DNA of 64,000 nt from NCBI GenBank assembly GCA_938010435.1, contig CALLUS010000025.1, forward strand, positions 50,331 through 114,330, given 5' to 3'. This document shows positions 19,024-28,370 of the stretch, piece by piece; the first letter of the stretch is position 1; every line of letters begins with the position of its first letter. The stretch is from an uncultured Rhizobiaceae group bacterium. GTDB taxonomy: Bacteria > Pseudomonadota > Alphaproteobacteria > Rhizobiales > Rhizobiaceae. The translations under genes were made by a program, and so were the position numbers. The notes below the pieces were generated by a model. The model did no database searches. It worked only from the letters and a program-made list of their open reading frames with translations, and was not told where the DNA came from.

Positions 19024-21111
19024 ATGCGTATTTCGTTTGCTGCACCGGAGAAAATTGCTCCGACCGTATTGAAACTATCATCACTTGTGCTGGCGAGCTC
19101 TTTGCTCGTTCTTCCTTCTGCGAGCTATGCTGGCAGTGTGGACAAGCGTAAAACCGGATCGGTTGGCAGCTATGCAAGCTCCACCACTCTGGCACGTTCA
19201 GGCGGCAAGCCTGGCAATGTGGATATCAAACCGGCCTCCAGCACTTTAAAAAATGGCCTTCGTGCTCTCGATAAGCGCGATATGAAATCTGCTTTACGCG
19301 CCCGCTCAGCCTTGCGGGCCGGAACTTTGGAACGCAAAGTTATGGCTTGGGCGATTGCCATGAACGGCAATGACGTCTCCGCTGAAACTTTGATTTCTAT
19401 TTCAAATGACCTTTCTAACTGGCCCGGCAGTAAAACCATGCGGGCCAATGTGGAACGCGCATTGGCCAAATCTGCATCACGCCAAACTTTGCGTGTGGCC
19501 TTCAGTGAATCTGCCCCAGAAGACACAAATGCAGCAATCGCAGTGGCGAAAGCGCATTTGGCTGCTGGTGCCAAAAAGAGTGCACGTAGCGCAATTGCAC
19601 CCCATTGGCGCAACTCCAAGCTTTCAACAACACAAGAACGCACAATCTTAAAATCGCTTTCAAGCGTCTTATATAAAAGCGACCATCGAGCGCGGGTAGA
19701 ATATCTGCTGTCCAAAAATCGCATTCGTGGAGCCGAACGTATTGCCGGAAAAGCTGGCGTTACAAGCATTGTGCGGGCTCGCGCAGCCGTAGAACGTAAA
19801 CAACGTTCCGCAGGATCATTGCTGAAACGTGTTCCCGCCTCCCAACGTTCAGATCCGAACTATTTGCACAGTATGGCGAAATATTTGCGCCGTAAAAATC
19901 AATTGTCTGCCGCCGCAAAGCTACTCGCACCTGTGCACGCTAAGGATATTCCGGAAAACGCACGTGATGCTTTTTGGACAGAAAAACGCATTCTCGCCTC
20001 TGATTTGCTGGAAGCAGGTGCGCCAAAGACTGCCTATCGTCTTGTGGCCAACAACACCGCTTTTTCAGATCGTAAAAAGCTCGACGCTGAATTTTACGCC
20101 GGTTGGTTGGCGCTCCGCAAATTGGGTGCTGCTAAGACTGCAACGACTCACTTTGACCGTTTGCTAAACATTGCGGGCACGCCTTTGAGCAAGTCACGAG
20201 GCCATTATTGGATGGGCCGCGCCCTTGAAAAACGCGGTATCAGTAAAGCCACCGACCACTACAAAGCGGCTGCACGCTATGACACCACTTACTACGGCCA
20301 ATTGGCTGCATTGAAATTGGGGCGTACGAAAATTTCAATTAATCGGGTTGGGGCAACATCGGCCGATCAAAAACGCTTCAGCAGCTACGAGTTTGCACAA
20401 GCGATTTCCAAGCTTGAAACAGCAGGTCACCCGAGGCGGGCTCGTCAATTTTATCGTCATTTGGCGCGTTACATGGAAAAGCCGGGAGAAATCGCACTTT
20501 TAGCTGCCCGCGCTGAGCGCCGTGGCGACTATCAATTGTCTCTGCAAGTTGGCAAGCGCGCATTTATTCGCGGCATGAGTGCCGACACATTGGCTTGGCC
20601 ACTGGGTGCTATTCCCACAAACACCAAAACCAGCGGTGCTGGCCTGCCCCTTGCCTACGCGATTGCCCGTCAAGAAAGCACGTTTCAGGTAGATGCAAGA
20701 TCTCCGGCAAATGCGCTTGGCTTGTTGCAATTGCTCCCAACCACAGCAAAACGCACCGCGCGCAATTTGGGACTTCGATATTCAAAACGTCGTCTTGTCA
20801 CAGACGCCAGCTACAATGCGCGCCTCGGCACAGCGTATTTGAAGCAACAGATGGACAAATATAACGGGTCCTTCGTTCTGACGTTTTCAGCCTATAATGC
20901 AGGGCCAAGCCGTGCAAACGACTGGATCAAACGGTTCGGCGATCCACGCGGAAAATCGCTCAACACGGTGATCGACTGGGTCGAACAAATTCCGTTTGCG
21001 GAAACACGTAATTATGTCCAGCGGGTAATGGAAAACTATCAAGTTTACAAAACACGCTTGAAGGGCGGAAAGCTGACAATCTCACGTGATTTACGTGCAG
21101 GACGAAGCTAG
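19024..21111 (+). CDS. Soluble lytic murein transglycosylase
   Basis: Periplasmic enzyme cleaving the MurNAc-GlcNAc bond with 1,6-anhydro product formation. The N-terminal signal peptide has its hydrophobic core at SLVLASSLLVLPSASYAGS. A long superhelical alpha domain with TPR-like pairs follows, then the C-terminal SLT domain with the catalytic Glu in AIARQESTFQVDARS, the GLLQLLPTTAK motif and the TFSAYNAGPSR segment. About 695 aa from the ATG at 19024; the upstream in-frame start at 18970 would spoil the signal peptide. dapA is divergent. Confidence 0.93.
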   Translation: MRISFAAPEKIAPTVLKLSSLVLASSLLVLPSASYAGSVDKRKTGSVGSYASSTTLARSGGKPGNVDIKPASSTLKNGLRALDKRDMKSALRARSALRAGTLERKVMAWAIAMNGNDVSAETLISISNDLSNWPGSKTMRANVERALAKSASRQTLRVAFSESAPEDTNAAIAVAKAHLAAGAKKSARSAIAPHWRNSKLSTTQERTILKSLSSVLYKSDHRARVEYLLSKNRIRGAERIAGKAGVTSIVRARAAVERKQRSAGSLLKRVPASQRSDPNYLHSMAKYLRRKNQLSAAAKLLAPVHAKDIPENARDAFWTEKRILASDLLEAGAPKTAYRLVANNTAFSDRKKLDAEFYAGWLALRKLGAAKTATTHFDRLLNIAGTPLSKSRGHYWMGRALEKRGISKATDHYKAAARYDTTYYGQLAALKLGRTKISINRVGATSADQKRFSSYEFAQAISKLETAGHPRRARQFYRHLARYMEKPGEIALLAARAERRGDYQLSLQVGKRAFIRGMSADTLAWPLGAIPTNTKTSGAGLPLAYAIARQESTFQVDARSPANALGLLQLLPTTAKRTARNLGLRYSKRRLVTDASYNARLGTAYLKQQMDKYNGSFVLTFSAYNAGPSRANDWIKRFGDPRGKSLNTVIDWVEQIPFAETRNYVQRVMENYQVYKTRLKGGKLTISRDLRAGRS

Positions 21112-21150
21112 ACCAACGTTAGAACCCTGTTTAAGGTGACCTGACATTTC

Positions 21151-21174
21151 CGAGCAGAAACAACCTTCTGCTCG
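21151..21174. repeat. Perfect 9-bp inverted repeat after the transglycosylase gene
   Basis: CGAGCAGAA / TTCTGCTCG with a 6-nt loop, between the transglycosylase stop and the GTG start of the alpha/beta hydrolase. No T-run follows, so it is more likely an mRNA hairpin or a binding site than an intrinsic terminator. Confidence 0.5.
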
Positions 21175-21196
21175 CAAACTGACAGGACAGCAAACA

Positions 21197-22132
21197 GTGC
21201 CCGCGACCGAAGATTCACAAACATCCAAAAAAACTTACACGCGTTCGGAAGTGTCCGTCTCAACAATGGATGGAACTGTTTTGCGCGGGTTCCGGTATGA
21301 CTTGCAAACACCGACGGACGGCAGACGCAATCGTATTCCACCAAGCAAAACGCCCCTTTTGTGCATTCCTTCAGAGCTTGGAAATACGAGCGAGTATGAG
21401 CAATTGATTGGCGCTTTGGCTGAACAAGTTGGCGCACCACGACGTATATTCAACTTCGATTTGCGTGGTCGTGGCCGCTCTGTACTGAGCAGAAAAGACA
21501 ATTCAACAACTGAAACGGATGCAGACGATATCGTCAGCATTTGCGATGCGATGGGTTTACACCATTGCGATGTGTTGGTGACAGGCCGTGCCGCTTTGAG
21601 TGTATTTCTCACAGGTCCCAAACGCCCTTCGACCATTGGACGTCTCATTTTGAATGATGCGGGACCAGAATTTGACAGTGTTGGTATCGCCAAACTTGGC
21701 ACCACTATGAAACGTGCGCCACAACCCGCCGATTGGGCAGATGCGGTCGATATTTTAAAAAAGATCAAAGGCGAAACATTTACCATTTTCAATGCTGAGG
21801 ACTGGCAAGACTTGGCCCGAACAATATGGAAAGATGAAAACGGGCGTCCCGTTCAAAATTATGACAACAAGCTCTACCGTCTCTCCAACGTTGATGACTT
21901 TGACAACAAGCAACCGTTGGTTTGGCAAGAGTTCGCATTGTTTAAAACAACGCCAACTTTATTTATTCGCGGATCAAAATCTGAACTCATGACCGAAGCC
22001 TTGGCCGACAAGATTTTGACACATCAAACACACGCGAAGCTGGCAATTGCCACGGGACAAGGGCATGCTCCTGTATTACACAAAGAAAACCTTCCGCAAT
22101 CCATTGCAGAATTTCTTGCAACAACAGATTAG
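21197..22132 (+). CDS. Alpha/beta hydrolase-fold protein lacking the nucleophile elbow
   Basis: A 311-aa protein with a recognisable alpha/beta hydrolase core: LLCIPSELGNTSEY, then the RIFNFDLRGRGRS strand-turn typical of the fold, and a late His in ATGQGHAPVLH. At the place of the G-x-S-x-G nucleophile elbow it has VTGRAALSV, so the Ser is replaced. It may be catalytically inactive, or use another residue. It starts with GTG, with AGGA at 9 nt. It is followed 11 bp later by a MarR-type regulator in the same direction, and both probably form one operon. Substrate unknown. Confidence 0.75.
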   Translation: MPATEDSQTSKKTYTRSEVSVSTMDGTVLRGFRYDLQTPTDGRRNRIPPSKTPLLCIPSELGNTSEYEQLIGALAEQVGAPRRIFNFDLRGRGRSVLSRKDNSTTETDADDIVSICDAMGLHHCDVLVTGRAALSVFLTGPKRPSTIGRLILNDAGPEFDSVGIAKLGTTMKRAPQPADWADAVDILKKIKGETFTIFNAEDWQDLARTIWKDENGRPVQNYDNKLYRLSNVDDFDNKQPLVWQEFALFKTTPTLFIRGSKSELMTEALADKILTHQTHAKLAIATGQGHAPVLHKENLPQSIAEFLATTD

Positions 22133-22143
22133 GGGGCGTTGAT

Positions 22144-22608
22144 TTGTCAGATAGTGAAACAAGTGATGCATCGACAACCAGCGAATTACGCGGGTTTGAG
22201 GATGCCCTGCCAATCGCTTTGCTGCGGGCACGGGAAACTGTTATGGCGCGCTTTCGCCCTATGCTTGCTGCCAATGGCGTAACCGAGCAACAGTGGCGAG
22301 TGCTGCGCGCTATTGAAGAAAACCAGAATGTGGATGCCACCAAACTGTCAGAATGGTGCTGCCTCTTAATGCCAAGCCTGTCGCGTATTTTGCGGTCTAT
22401 GGAAAATGACGGATTGATCACCCGCGAACGCGCGGCCAGCGATGCCCGCCGCCAAACAGTTGAACTCACGCCTACCGGACAAGCTTTATTTGAAAAAATT
22501 GCGCCACAAAGTGAGGTTATTTACACTGAAATCGAGCAAGCATTGGACAAAGGCCGTGTATCGAGAATGGTTGGTGAATTGCAAACTATGATATCACTAC
22601 TCAAGTAG
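22144..22608 (+). CDS. MarR-family regulator, HpaR/HpcR-like
   Basis: A 154-aa winged-helix repressor. The LPIALLRARETVMARFRPML opening and GVTEQQWRVLRAIEE match the homoprotocatechuate-operon repressors HpaR/HpcR, followed by the wing DARRQTVELTPTG. It starts with TTG after a strong AGGGGG. No hpa catabolic genes are nearby, so the controlled genes are unclear; the upstream hydrolase-fold gene, or the transporter that ends against it, are candidates. Its stop overlaps the end of the convergent ABC exporter gene. Confidence 0.85.
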   Translation: MSDSETSDASTTSELRGFEDALPIALLRARETVMARFRPMLAANGVTEQQWRVLRAIEENQNVDATKLSEWCCLLMPSLSRILRSMENDGLITRERAASDARRQTVELTPTGQALFEKIAPQSEVIYTEIEQALDKGRVSRMVGELQTMISLLK

Positions 22609-24451
22609 CATTTTCTTTCGACGACAAAAATCCGCCTGACTGACGCTCCCATAACCGAGCATATTGGCCTTTTTGCGCAAGTAATTCTTCATGCGTGCCA
22701 TCTTCAATAATTTTACCTGTTTCCATCACAACCAACCTGTCCAAGTGAGCGATTGTGGACAAGCGGTGGGCAATGGCAATCACGGTTTTGCCGGCCATGA
22801 GGCTTTCAAGATTTTCTTGAATGGCCGCCTCAATTTCTGAATCGAGAGCGGATGTTGCCTCGTCCAGCAATAGAATTGGTGCATCCTTTAAAAACACACG
22901 AGCCAACGCAATCCGCTGACGCTGACCGCCCGACAGTTTCACACCGCGTTCGCCCACATAAGTCTCATACCCTGTTCGCCCTTTTGCGTCCTTCAAACCA
23001 ACAATAAACTCATGGGCGTTGGCCCGTTTGGCAGCGGCGATCACTTCGGATTCCGTTGCGCCTTTACGGCCATAGGCGATGTTGTCGGATATAGAACGGT
23101 GCAACAACGCTGTATCTTGCTGCACCACACCAATGTGCGAACGCAACGAGTTTTGCGTAACCGTATCGATCGCCGTTTCATCGATCGAAATGTCGCCATG
23201 TTCGAGATCATGGAACCGCAACATCAAACTCATCAACGTAGACTTTCCCGCACCTGACTGACCAACAATGCCGAGCTTCTGCCCTGCCGGAATATCCAAA
23301 TCGAGTTGATCGATAATCACATCGGTTCCCGGGTAAGAAAAGTTGATGTCATTGAATGCAACAGCACCTTTCACTACGCCCAACTCTCCAGCGTCTTCAC
23401 GATCTACAATTTGAGGCGCTTTGGAGATCAGTTCAGCTGAGTTTTGAACAGTACCGAAATTACGGAACAGACCGTTCAACAAACCCAACAAACGACCCAT
23501 CAATAAATTGAGCCTCAAACAGAGTGCAAGTACAACAGCAACCTCACCTGCCGTGAAAACAAGTGTGGAATAAAACCAGATGGCCAAGGCCGCAATCACC
23601 ACCAACATGGTGCTGGATAAACATTGAAATGCGATCCGCATACCAGAAATCAAACGGGTGAACCTGAACAGAACAGCCAGTACATTGTCCCACGACGACC
23701 TAATATAAGCATCATTGGCCGTCTCTGCAGCGTGAAGTTTGACGGTTCTAATGTTGCTGTACCCGTCAACTATACGCCCTGTCACGACGGCACTTTTTTC
23801 TGACAATTGTCGCCCCTGATCGCGAATACGCGGAATGGATACGCGCGCAATCAACGCCACCATTGCCAACCAAAACAAAACGGGGATGAGCATCCGCACA
23901 TCGAGTGAGGCAATCACCACAACAGAGGTCAGTGCGAACACGGCAATGAAGACGATAATCTGCAACAGGCTGACCATAACATCACCAGCCGCCTGCCCCG
24001 CCTGCCACACTTTGCTGGAAATGCGCCCTGCCATTTCATCATCAAAAAACGTGACGTCTTGCCGCGATACAGCCAGGTGAGATTGCCAACGCACCAAACT
24101 AAAAAAACCGGGAACCACAACTTGCTCTTCAGTGACGGCCGTGGCCACAGCGATGATCGAACGCACTACCGCAACCAATACAGCCATTGCCGCCAACGTT
24201 TTCCAATTGTCAGACATGAAGGTTTCGGGCGACCCCGAATTCATCAAATCCACGATGACACCCACAAAAACAAAGATAGAGGCTTCGATAAATGCGGTCA
24301 GACTGCCGAGCGCCAACATCGCAATAAACGCGCCTCGCATCTGGTTGGCATGGTGTTTTATAAATGCAATACCACCTGCGGGTGGTCTGCCGGGGTCAGG
24401 GCGATCAAACGGGCGGGCAAACTTTTCAAAGAATCGATAGAACAAATCCAT
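22601..24451 (-). CDS. ABC exporter, fused permease and ATPase (half-transporter)
   Basis: A 616-aa protein of the type IV ABC exporter fold: about six membrane helices in residues 40-330, then a nucleotide-binding domain with Walker A GIVGQSGAGKSTLM, Q-loop in GVVQQDTALLH, signature LSGGQRQRIALARV, Walker B ILLLDEATSALDSE and switch His in AIAHRLSTIAHL. All catalytic positions are intact. It closely resembles the exporter at 26137-27996 in order and wording of motifs, so the two may be paralogues and could form a heterodimer. The cargo is unknown. A class D beta-lactamase gene is divergent, 28 bp away. Confidence 0.92.
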   Translation of the reverse strand: MDLFYRFFEKFARPFDRPDPGRPPAGGIAFIKHHANQMRGAFIAMLALGSLTAFIEASIFVFVGVIVDLMNSGSPETFMSDNWKTLAAMAVLVAVVRSIIAVATAVTEEQVVVPGFFSLVRWQSHLAVSRQDVTFFDDEMAGRISSKVWQAGQAAGDVMVSLLQIIVFIAVFALTSVVVIASLDVRMLIPVLFWLAMVALIARVSIPRIRDQGRQLSEKSAVVTGRIVDGYSNIRTVKLHAAETANDAYIRSSWDNVLAVLFRFTRLISGMRIAFQCLSSTMLVVIAALAIWFYSTLVFTAGEVAVVLALCLRLNLLMGRLLGLLNGLFRNFGTVQNSAELISKAPQIVDREDAGELGVVKGAVAFNDINFSYPGTDVIIDQLDLDIPAGQKLGIVGQSGAGKSTLMSLMLRFHDLEHGDISIDETAIDTVTQNSLRSHIGVVQQDTALLHRSISDNIAYGRKGATESEVIAAAKRANAHEFIVGLKDAKGRTGYETYVGERGVKLSGGQRQRIALARVFLKDAPILLLDEATSALDSEIEAAIQENLESLMAGKTVIAIAHRLSTIAHLDRLVVMETGKIIEDGTHEELLAQKGQYARLWERQSGGFLSSKENAT

Positions 24452-24479
24452 AATCCAGACCTAAAACGGATCGCACTCA

Positions 24480-25328
24480 ATGGATAGCGCAATGGGTACC
24501 TCAATGCTAAATTGGCGCATGATGTGTTTAACCAAACCAACGATCCGTTTTATAGGCGTTTTAACCGCCCTACTCTTGTTCCCCGCAATAAGTCACTCCC
24601 AGACAATCATCGAGCGAACTGATCTTCAAAAGACCTTTCAAGAACGCAATGCTGTTGGGTCTTTTGCAATTTATGACCCGGCAAAAGACGAACTCATTCT
24701 TGTAAACTCCAAACGCGCGCAACAACGCATGATCCCGGCTTCAACATTTAAAATTGCCAACGCACTTATCGCGCTGGAAACCGGAGTGGTGGCCAATGAA
24801 AATGAGGTCATTCCCTATGGTGGCAAGCCTCAGCGGTTTAAGAGTTGGGAGCGCGATATGTCGATCCGTGATGGGATCAAAATATCAAACGTGCCTGTGT
24901 TTCAAGAACTCGCAACACGTATAAGTATTGTACGTTATGAAGATTGGTTGAAACGTCTCCACTATGGCAACGGACTGGTTGGTTCCAATGTCAAAACATT
25001 TTGGCTCGACGGTCCGCTGAAAATCAGCGTTGTAGAGCAAGTGAAATTCCTGACTAAGCTCGCGCAACAGAAATTGCCCGTTTCAAAGCGATCGCAAGTG
25101 CGGGTTGCTGATATTCTCAAACAGGAAACAAAAGCGGGCCGCACCCTTTACGGGAAAACCGGATGGACGTCTGCCACCACTCCCGAATTGGGTTGGTTTG
25201 TAGGTTGGGTGGATGGTGAAAATGGTATTCAAGCATTCGCGTTGAACATGGATATTGAGAACCGTGTCGATGCTAAAAAACGCGTAGCAATTGCAAAAGC
25301 CGTTTTAGAAAAACTGGGTAAGTTTTAG
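24480..25328 (+). CDS. Class D (OXA-type) beta-lactamase
   Basis: Exported serine beta-lactamase. All class D motifs are visible: the active site PASTFK (Ser 88, Lys 91, counting from the first ATG), the S-x-V motif as ISNVPVFQ, the YGN motif in LHYGNGLVG, the W of the omega loop in FWLDGPLKIS, K-T-G in LYGKTGW, and the following WFVGW. Signal peptide core is FIGVLTALLLFPAIS, ending near HSQ. Several Met codons (24480, 24504, 24519, 24522) could start it; none has a clear Shine-Dalgarno, and 24522 gives the neatest signal peptide. Neighbouring genes are core-like, so this looks like a resident chromosomal OXA gene and not part of a resistance cassette. The resistance spectrum cannot be read from sequence. 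Confidence 0.92.
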   Translation: MDSAMGTSMLNWRMMCLTKPTIRFIGVLTALLLFPAISHSQTIIERTDLQKTFQERNAVGSFAIYDPAKDELILVNSKRAQQRMIPASTFKIANALIALETGVVANENEVIPYGGKPQRFKSWERDMSIRDGIKISNVPVFQELATRISIVRYEDWLKRLHYGNGLVGSNVKTFWLDGPLKISVVEQVKFLTKLAQQKLPVSKRSQVRVADILKQETKAGRTLYGKTGWTSATTPELGWFVGWVDGENGIQAFALNMDIENRVDAKKRVAIAKAVLEKLGKF

Positions 25329-25342
25329 TGGCGTAGTGTGGA

Positions 25343-25371
25343 TGCGGCGCAATCATTGTGATCACGCCGCA
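25343..25371. terminator. Hairpin between the convergent OXA and GNAT genes
   Basis: TGCGGCG/CGCCGCA, a 7-bp GC-rich stem with a 15-nt loop, placed 14 bp after the beta-lactamase stop and 14 bp before the GNAT stop. Flanking T-runs are weak, but position and stability fit a bidirectional terminator. Confidence 0.6.
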
Positions 25372-25384
25372 CTGTTAGTTGGTT

Positions 25385-25843
25385 TTAGAGGCTTTTCCAG
25401 AAGACGACTTTATCGTCTCCCTTCACCCAAAAATCTCGAATACGAGCCTCTTCAGTATAACCATTTTTACGGTAAAACTCTCGCGTTCGCACAAACTCAT
25501 CTGTTCCAGAGGTGTCTGCAATTAAAACGCGATGACCACCAGCAGCGAGTTTGGCTTCCAACTCCTTCACAATAGCACAACCAGCTCCGCTGCCCTGTTT
25601 TGATGGCAAAACGGCGATCGCCAGCATATTCCAAGTGCCTTCAGCGAGTTGCTCCGGCACAGCGTAGCAAAAGCCAATTGCGGAACCCTCCACTTCACAA
25701 GTGAGCCAAATATCTTCGCTCACTTCCTCAGACAAGAAATCACTCACCATTTCAGGTAACATTTCACTTGGAAAAAGTTCTGTACCATCCAGCACCATTT
25801 TAAGCGCTGGAATGTCTTCAAACTTTGTTGATCTAACTTTCAT
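25385..25843 (-). CDS. GNAT-family N-acetyltransferase
   Basis: A 152-aa protein. The acetyl-CoA site is LAIAVLPSKQGSGAGCAIV, with Q-x-x-G-x-G as Q-G-S-G-A-G, and the ending FYRKNGYTEEARIRDFW is the usual last GNAT strand and helix. The frame is open to 25915, but the ATG at 25843 (MKVRSTKFED) gives the normal first strand. It lies between two ABC exporter genes and opposite the beta-lactamase. Substrate unknown; there are no aminoglycoside acetyltransferase-specific features. Confidence 0.82.
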   Translation of the reverse strand: MKVRSTKFEDIPALKMVLDGTELFPSEMLPEMVSDFLSEEVSEDIWLTCEVEGSAIGFCYAVPEQLAEGTWNMLAIAVLPSKQGSGAGCAIVKELEAKLAAGGHRVLIADTSGTDEFVRTREFYRKNGYTEEARIRDFWVKGDDKVVFWKSL

Positions 25844-26136
25844 TGTTCTTTCGTCTTTCAATTTGCCCATACACACGTTTTTGGTGCGCAGAGGTCTTCG
25901 ACCTGTGTCGTTCATTCAATTTCTAAATATTTGCTGAGCAATTTCAGATCGCAGAAAACCGTAGGCCAAACTGCGAAAGCAGCGGCCTCTTACATATTCG
26001 GCAACTCCAAAATAGGAGTTAGCGGTTTCCCGCAATCGTGAACATAAAATCTCCATCGCCGAGCCAGTTTGCGCAGCGTATATTGCTGATACAAACTCAC
26101 ACTCAACAAAACAATAGCAATTGAAGCCGCTGCGGA

Positions 26137-27996
26137 TTATTCCGCTGCGACTTCAGTATCTTGGGTGTGAATGAACCCGCCTGATTGGCGTGACCAAAGC
26201 GAGCCGTATAGGCCGCCCTGCTCTACCAATTCATCATGTGTGCCTTGTTCAACAATTTGCCCCTGATCAAGCACGATCAGTCGATCCATATTCGCAATGG
26301 TGGACAAGCGATGGGCGATGGCCAGAACCGTTTTGCCTTCCATCAAGTTGAACAATTGTTCTTGAATGACGGCTTCCACCTCAGAATCCAAGGCAGAGGT
26401 CGCTTCATCCAGCACGAGAATGGGTGCATCTTTCAAGAACACGCGGGCAATCGCCACACGCTGACGCTGACCGCCAGAGAGTTTCACACCGCGTTCGCCC
26501 ACTTGAGCATCATAAGCTTTGTTACCTTCGGAATCTTCCAATCCCAATATGAACTCGTGGGCGTTTGCTTTCTTGGCGGCAGAGATGATCTGCTCGTCTG
26601 TCGCATCCGGCCTGCCGTAAGCGATGTTGTCGCGAACGGAACGATGCAACAACGATGTGTCCTGCGTCACCACAGCGATTTGAGAGCGCAAGCTTTCCTG
26701 CGTGACCTTGGCTACGTTTTGACCGTCGATCAGCAGCTCACCCTCGTTGATGTCATAGAGGCGCAGCAGAATGTTCATCATCGTGGTTTTACCTGCACCT
26801 GAACGTCCGATCAGGCCGATTTTTTCACCCGACCCGATGTTCAAATTCATGTCGCTGATCACGCTACCAAGTTTGTCATATTTGAACGTGACGCTGTTAA
26901 AGTCGATTGCTCCAGTAGTTACCGACAATGGTTTCGCATCGTCAGAATCCGTAACTTCACGTTGGCGTGCAATCGTGCTCATGCCGTCCATCGCCATGCC
27001 GATGTTTTCAAACAGGCCGGACATTTCCCACATGATCCAATGGGCCATACCAGAAAGACGTGTGACCAGCGCCGCCGCCACAGCAACCGCTGCCACTGTT
27101 GCCTCACCATTCAACCACTGGGTGATTGCGATTGCACCGACAGCAAACAACAAGAGATTGTTGAGCGTTCCAAGCGTCACCATCATACCCGTTGAAAGAC
27201 GCATCTGCGGATGCACAGTATTGAGAAAGCCGGTCATACTGTCTTTTGCATAGGTGAGTTCGCGGCCAGCATGGGCAAACAGTTTTACCGTGGAAATATT
27301 GGTGTAACTGTCCACCACGCGCCCGGTCATCAATGACCGTGCATCCGCCTGTTTACGAGCAACTCGAGACATGCGCGGCAGGAAGAAACGTAGCGTGATG
27401 ACGTAAAACACCAACCACACGACGAATGGTAACATGAGATAAAAATCAAAACTTGCGATCAGAACGAGCGCGCCTAAAAAATAGACTGTGACATAAGCAA
27501 AAACATCCAGCACTTTCATCACGGATTCCCGCACACCCAATGCTGTTTGCATCACCTTTGTGGCAACACGACCCGCAAATTCATCCTGATAGAAACCCAT
27601 GGACTGACCCAGCATATAGCGGTGAGCCTGCCAGCGGATGATCATAGGATAATTGCCGATCACCGTTTGATGCAGCACCAGAGACCAGATGAATTTGACC
27701 ACTGGAATAATGAGCAAAACCACCACTCCCATCCAGATCAGAGTGCTTCGCTCTTGTTCCATAAACGTTGCGCGGTCGGCCGTGGAAAGCCATTCCACCA
27801 CATTGCCGAGATAACCGAAGATCATAATCTCGAATACAGCAACACTCATCCCAAGGGTTGTCATCACCGCAAGTGCGGGCCAAATGCCTTTGGAATAGTG
27901 CCAGAAGAACGCCATCAACGTATTTGGCGGCTGTGTGGGTTCTTCCATGGGAAAGGGCTCAATCCGGTTTTCAAACCAGCTCAATAATTTTTCCAT
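26137..27996 (-). CDS. ABC exporter, fused permease and ATPase (half-transporter)
   Basis: A 619-aa type IV ABC exporter. Six membrane helices lie in residues 35-320, followed by a nucleotide-binding domain: Walker A GLIGRSGAGKTTMM, Q-loop AVVTQDTSLLH, signature LSGGQRQRVAIARV, Walker B ILVLDEATSALDSE, switch His AIAHRLSTIANM. The frame is open to a TTG at 28005, but the ATG at 27996 has GGAAGG 10 nt upstream. The gene follows a small membrane protein by 5 bp and is likely co-transcribed. The N terminus (PPNTLMAFFWHYSKG) parallels that of the exporter at 22601-24451. Confidence 0.92.
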   Translation of the reverse strand: MEKLLSWFENRIEPFPMEEPTQPPNTLMAFFWHYSKGIWPALAVMTTLGMSVAVFEIMIFGYLGNVVEWLSTADRATFMEQERSTLIWMGVVVLLIIPVVKFIWSLVLHQTVIGNYPMIIRWQAHRYMLGQSMGFYQDEFAGRVATKVMQTALGVRESVMKVLDVFAYVTVYFLGALVLIASFDFYLMLPFVVWLVFYVITLRFFLPRMSRVARKQADARSLMTGRVVDSYTNISTVKLFAHAGRELTYAKDSMTGFLNTVHPQMRLSTGMMVTLGTLNNLLLFAVGAIAITQWLNGEATVAAVAVAAALVTRLSGMAHWIMWEMSGLFENIGMAMDGMSTIARQREVTDSDDAKPLSVTTGAIDFNSVTFKYDKLGSVISDMNLNIGSGEKIGLIGRSGAGKTTMMNILLRLYDINEGELLIDGQNVAKVTQESLRSQIAVVTQDTSLLHRSVRDNIAYGRPDATDEQIISAAKKANAHEFILGLEDSEGNKAYDAQVGERGVKLSGGQRQRVAIARVFLKDAPILVLDEATSALDSEVEAVIQEQLFNLMEGKTVLAIAHRLSTIANMDRLIVLDQGQIVEQGTHDELVEQGGLYGSLWSRQSGGFIHTQDTEVAAE

Positions 27997-28001
27997 AATC
28001 T

Positions 28002-28268
28002 TCAAACCTTCCGGGCAATGCTGATCGGCGCAGGACGGCAGTCCGAGCTGTCAAATTGAGGGCGTTCAGGATTGAAACCGAACTGACGGATGCAATCGGG
28101 TGGCGCGTTGTTTGCTTCAACTGATCTACCCGTCTGTTGAAAAATCAACACAACGAGCAAAATGGTTTGAAGCAACACGAGGAAACCAACACCCAACGCC
28201 ACGTTTTGAATTGTGGCTCGTTGAGCTTCAGGCAGAATCGTTGTCTTGTTTTTACTATGGTCGAACAT
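28002..28268 (-). CDS. Small single-pass membrane protein upstream of the ABC exporter
   Basis: An 88-aa protein with one strong membrane helix near residues 25-45 (LGVGFLVLLQTILLVVLIF). A short cytoplasmic N terminus and a periplasmic tail with two Cys in DCIRQFG and SDCRPAP complete it; these could form a disulphide. I do not recognise a family. It ends 5 bp before the exporter start, so it may be an accessory subunit, which is inference from position only. Confidence 0.65.
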   Translation of the reverse strand: MFDHSKNKTTILPEAQRATIQNVALGVGFLVLLQTILLVVLIFQQTGRSVEANNAPPDCIRQFGFNPERPQFDSSDCRPAPISIARKV

Positions 28269-28370
28269 GAGAAAGTTCCAAAATCAAAAATGATCGTTGA
28301 GGCGAGTGAAACGCAACAACCGGAACTGCAATTTTCAAAAAAAGGAAATGTCTGAAACGCGTGGTTGCTG

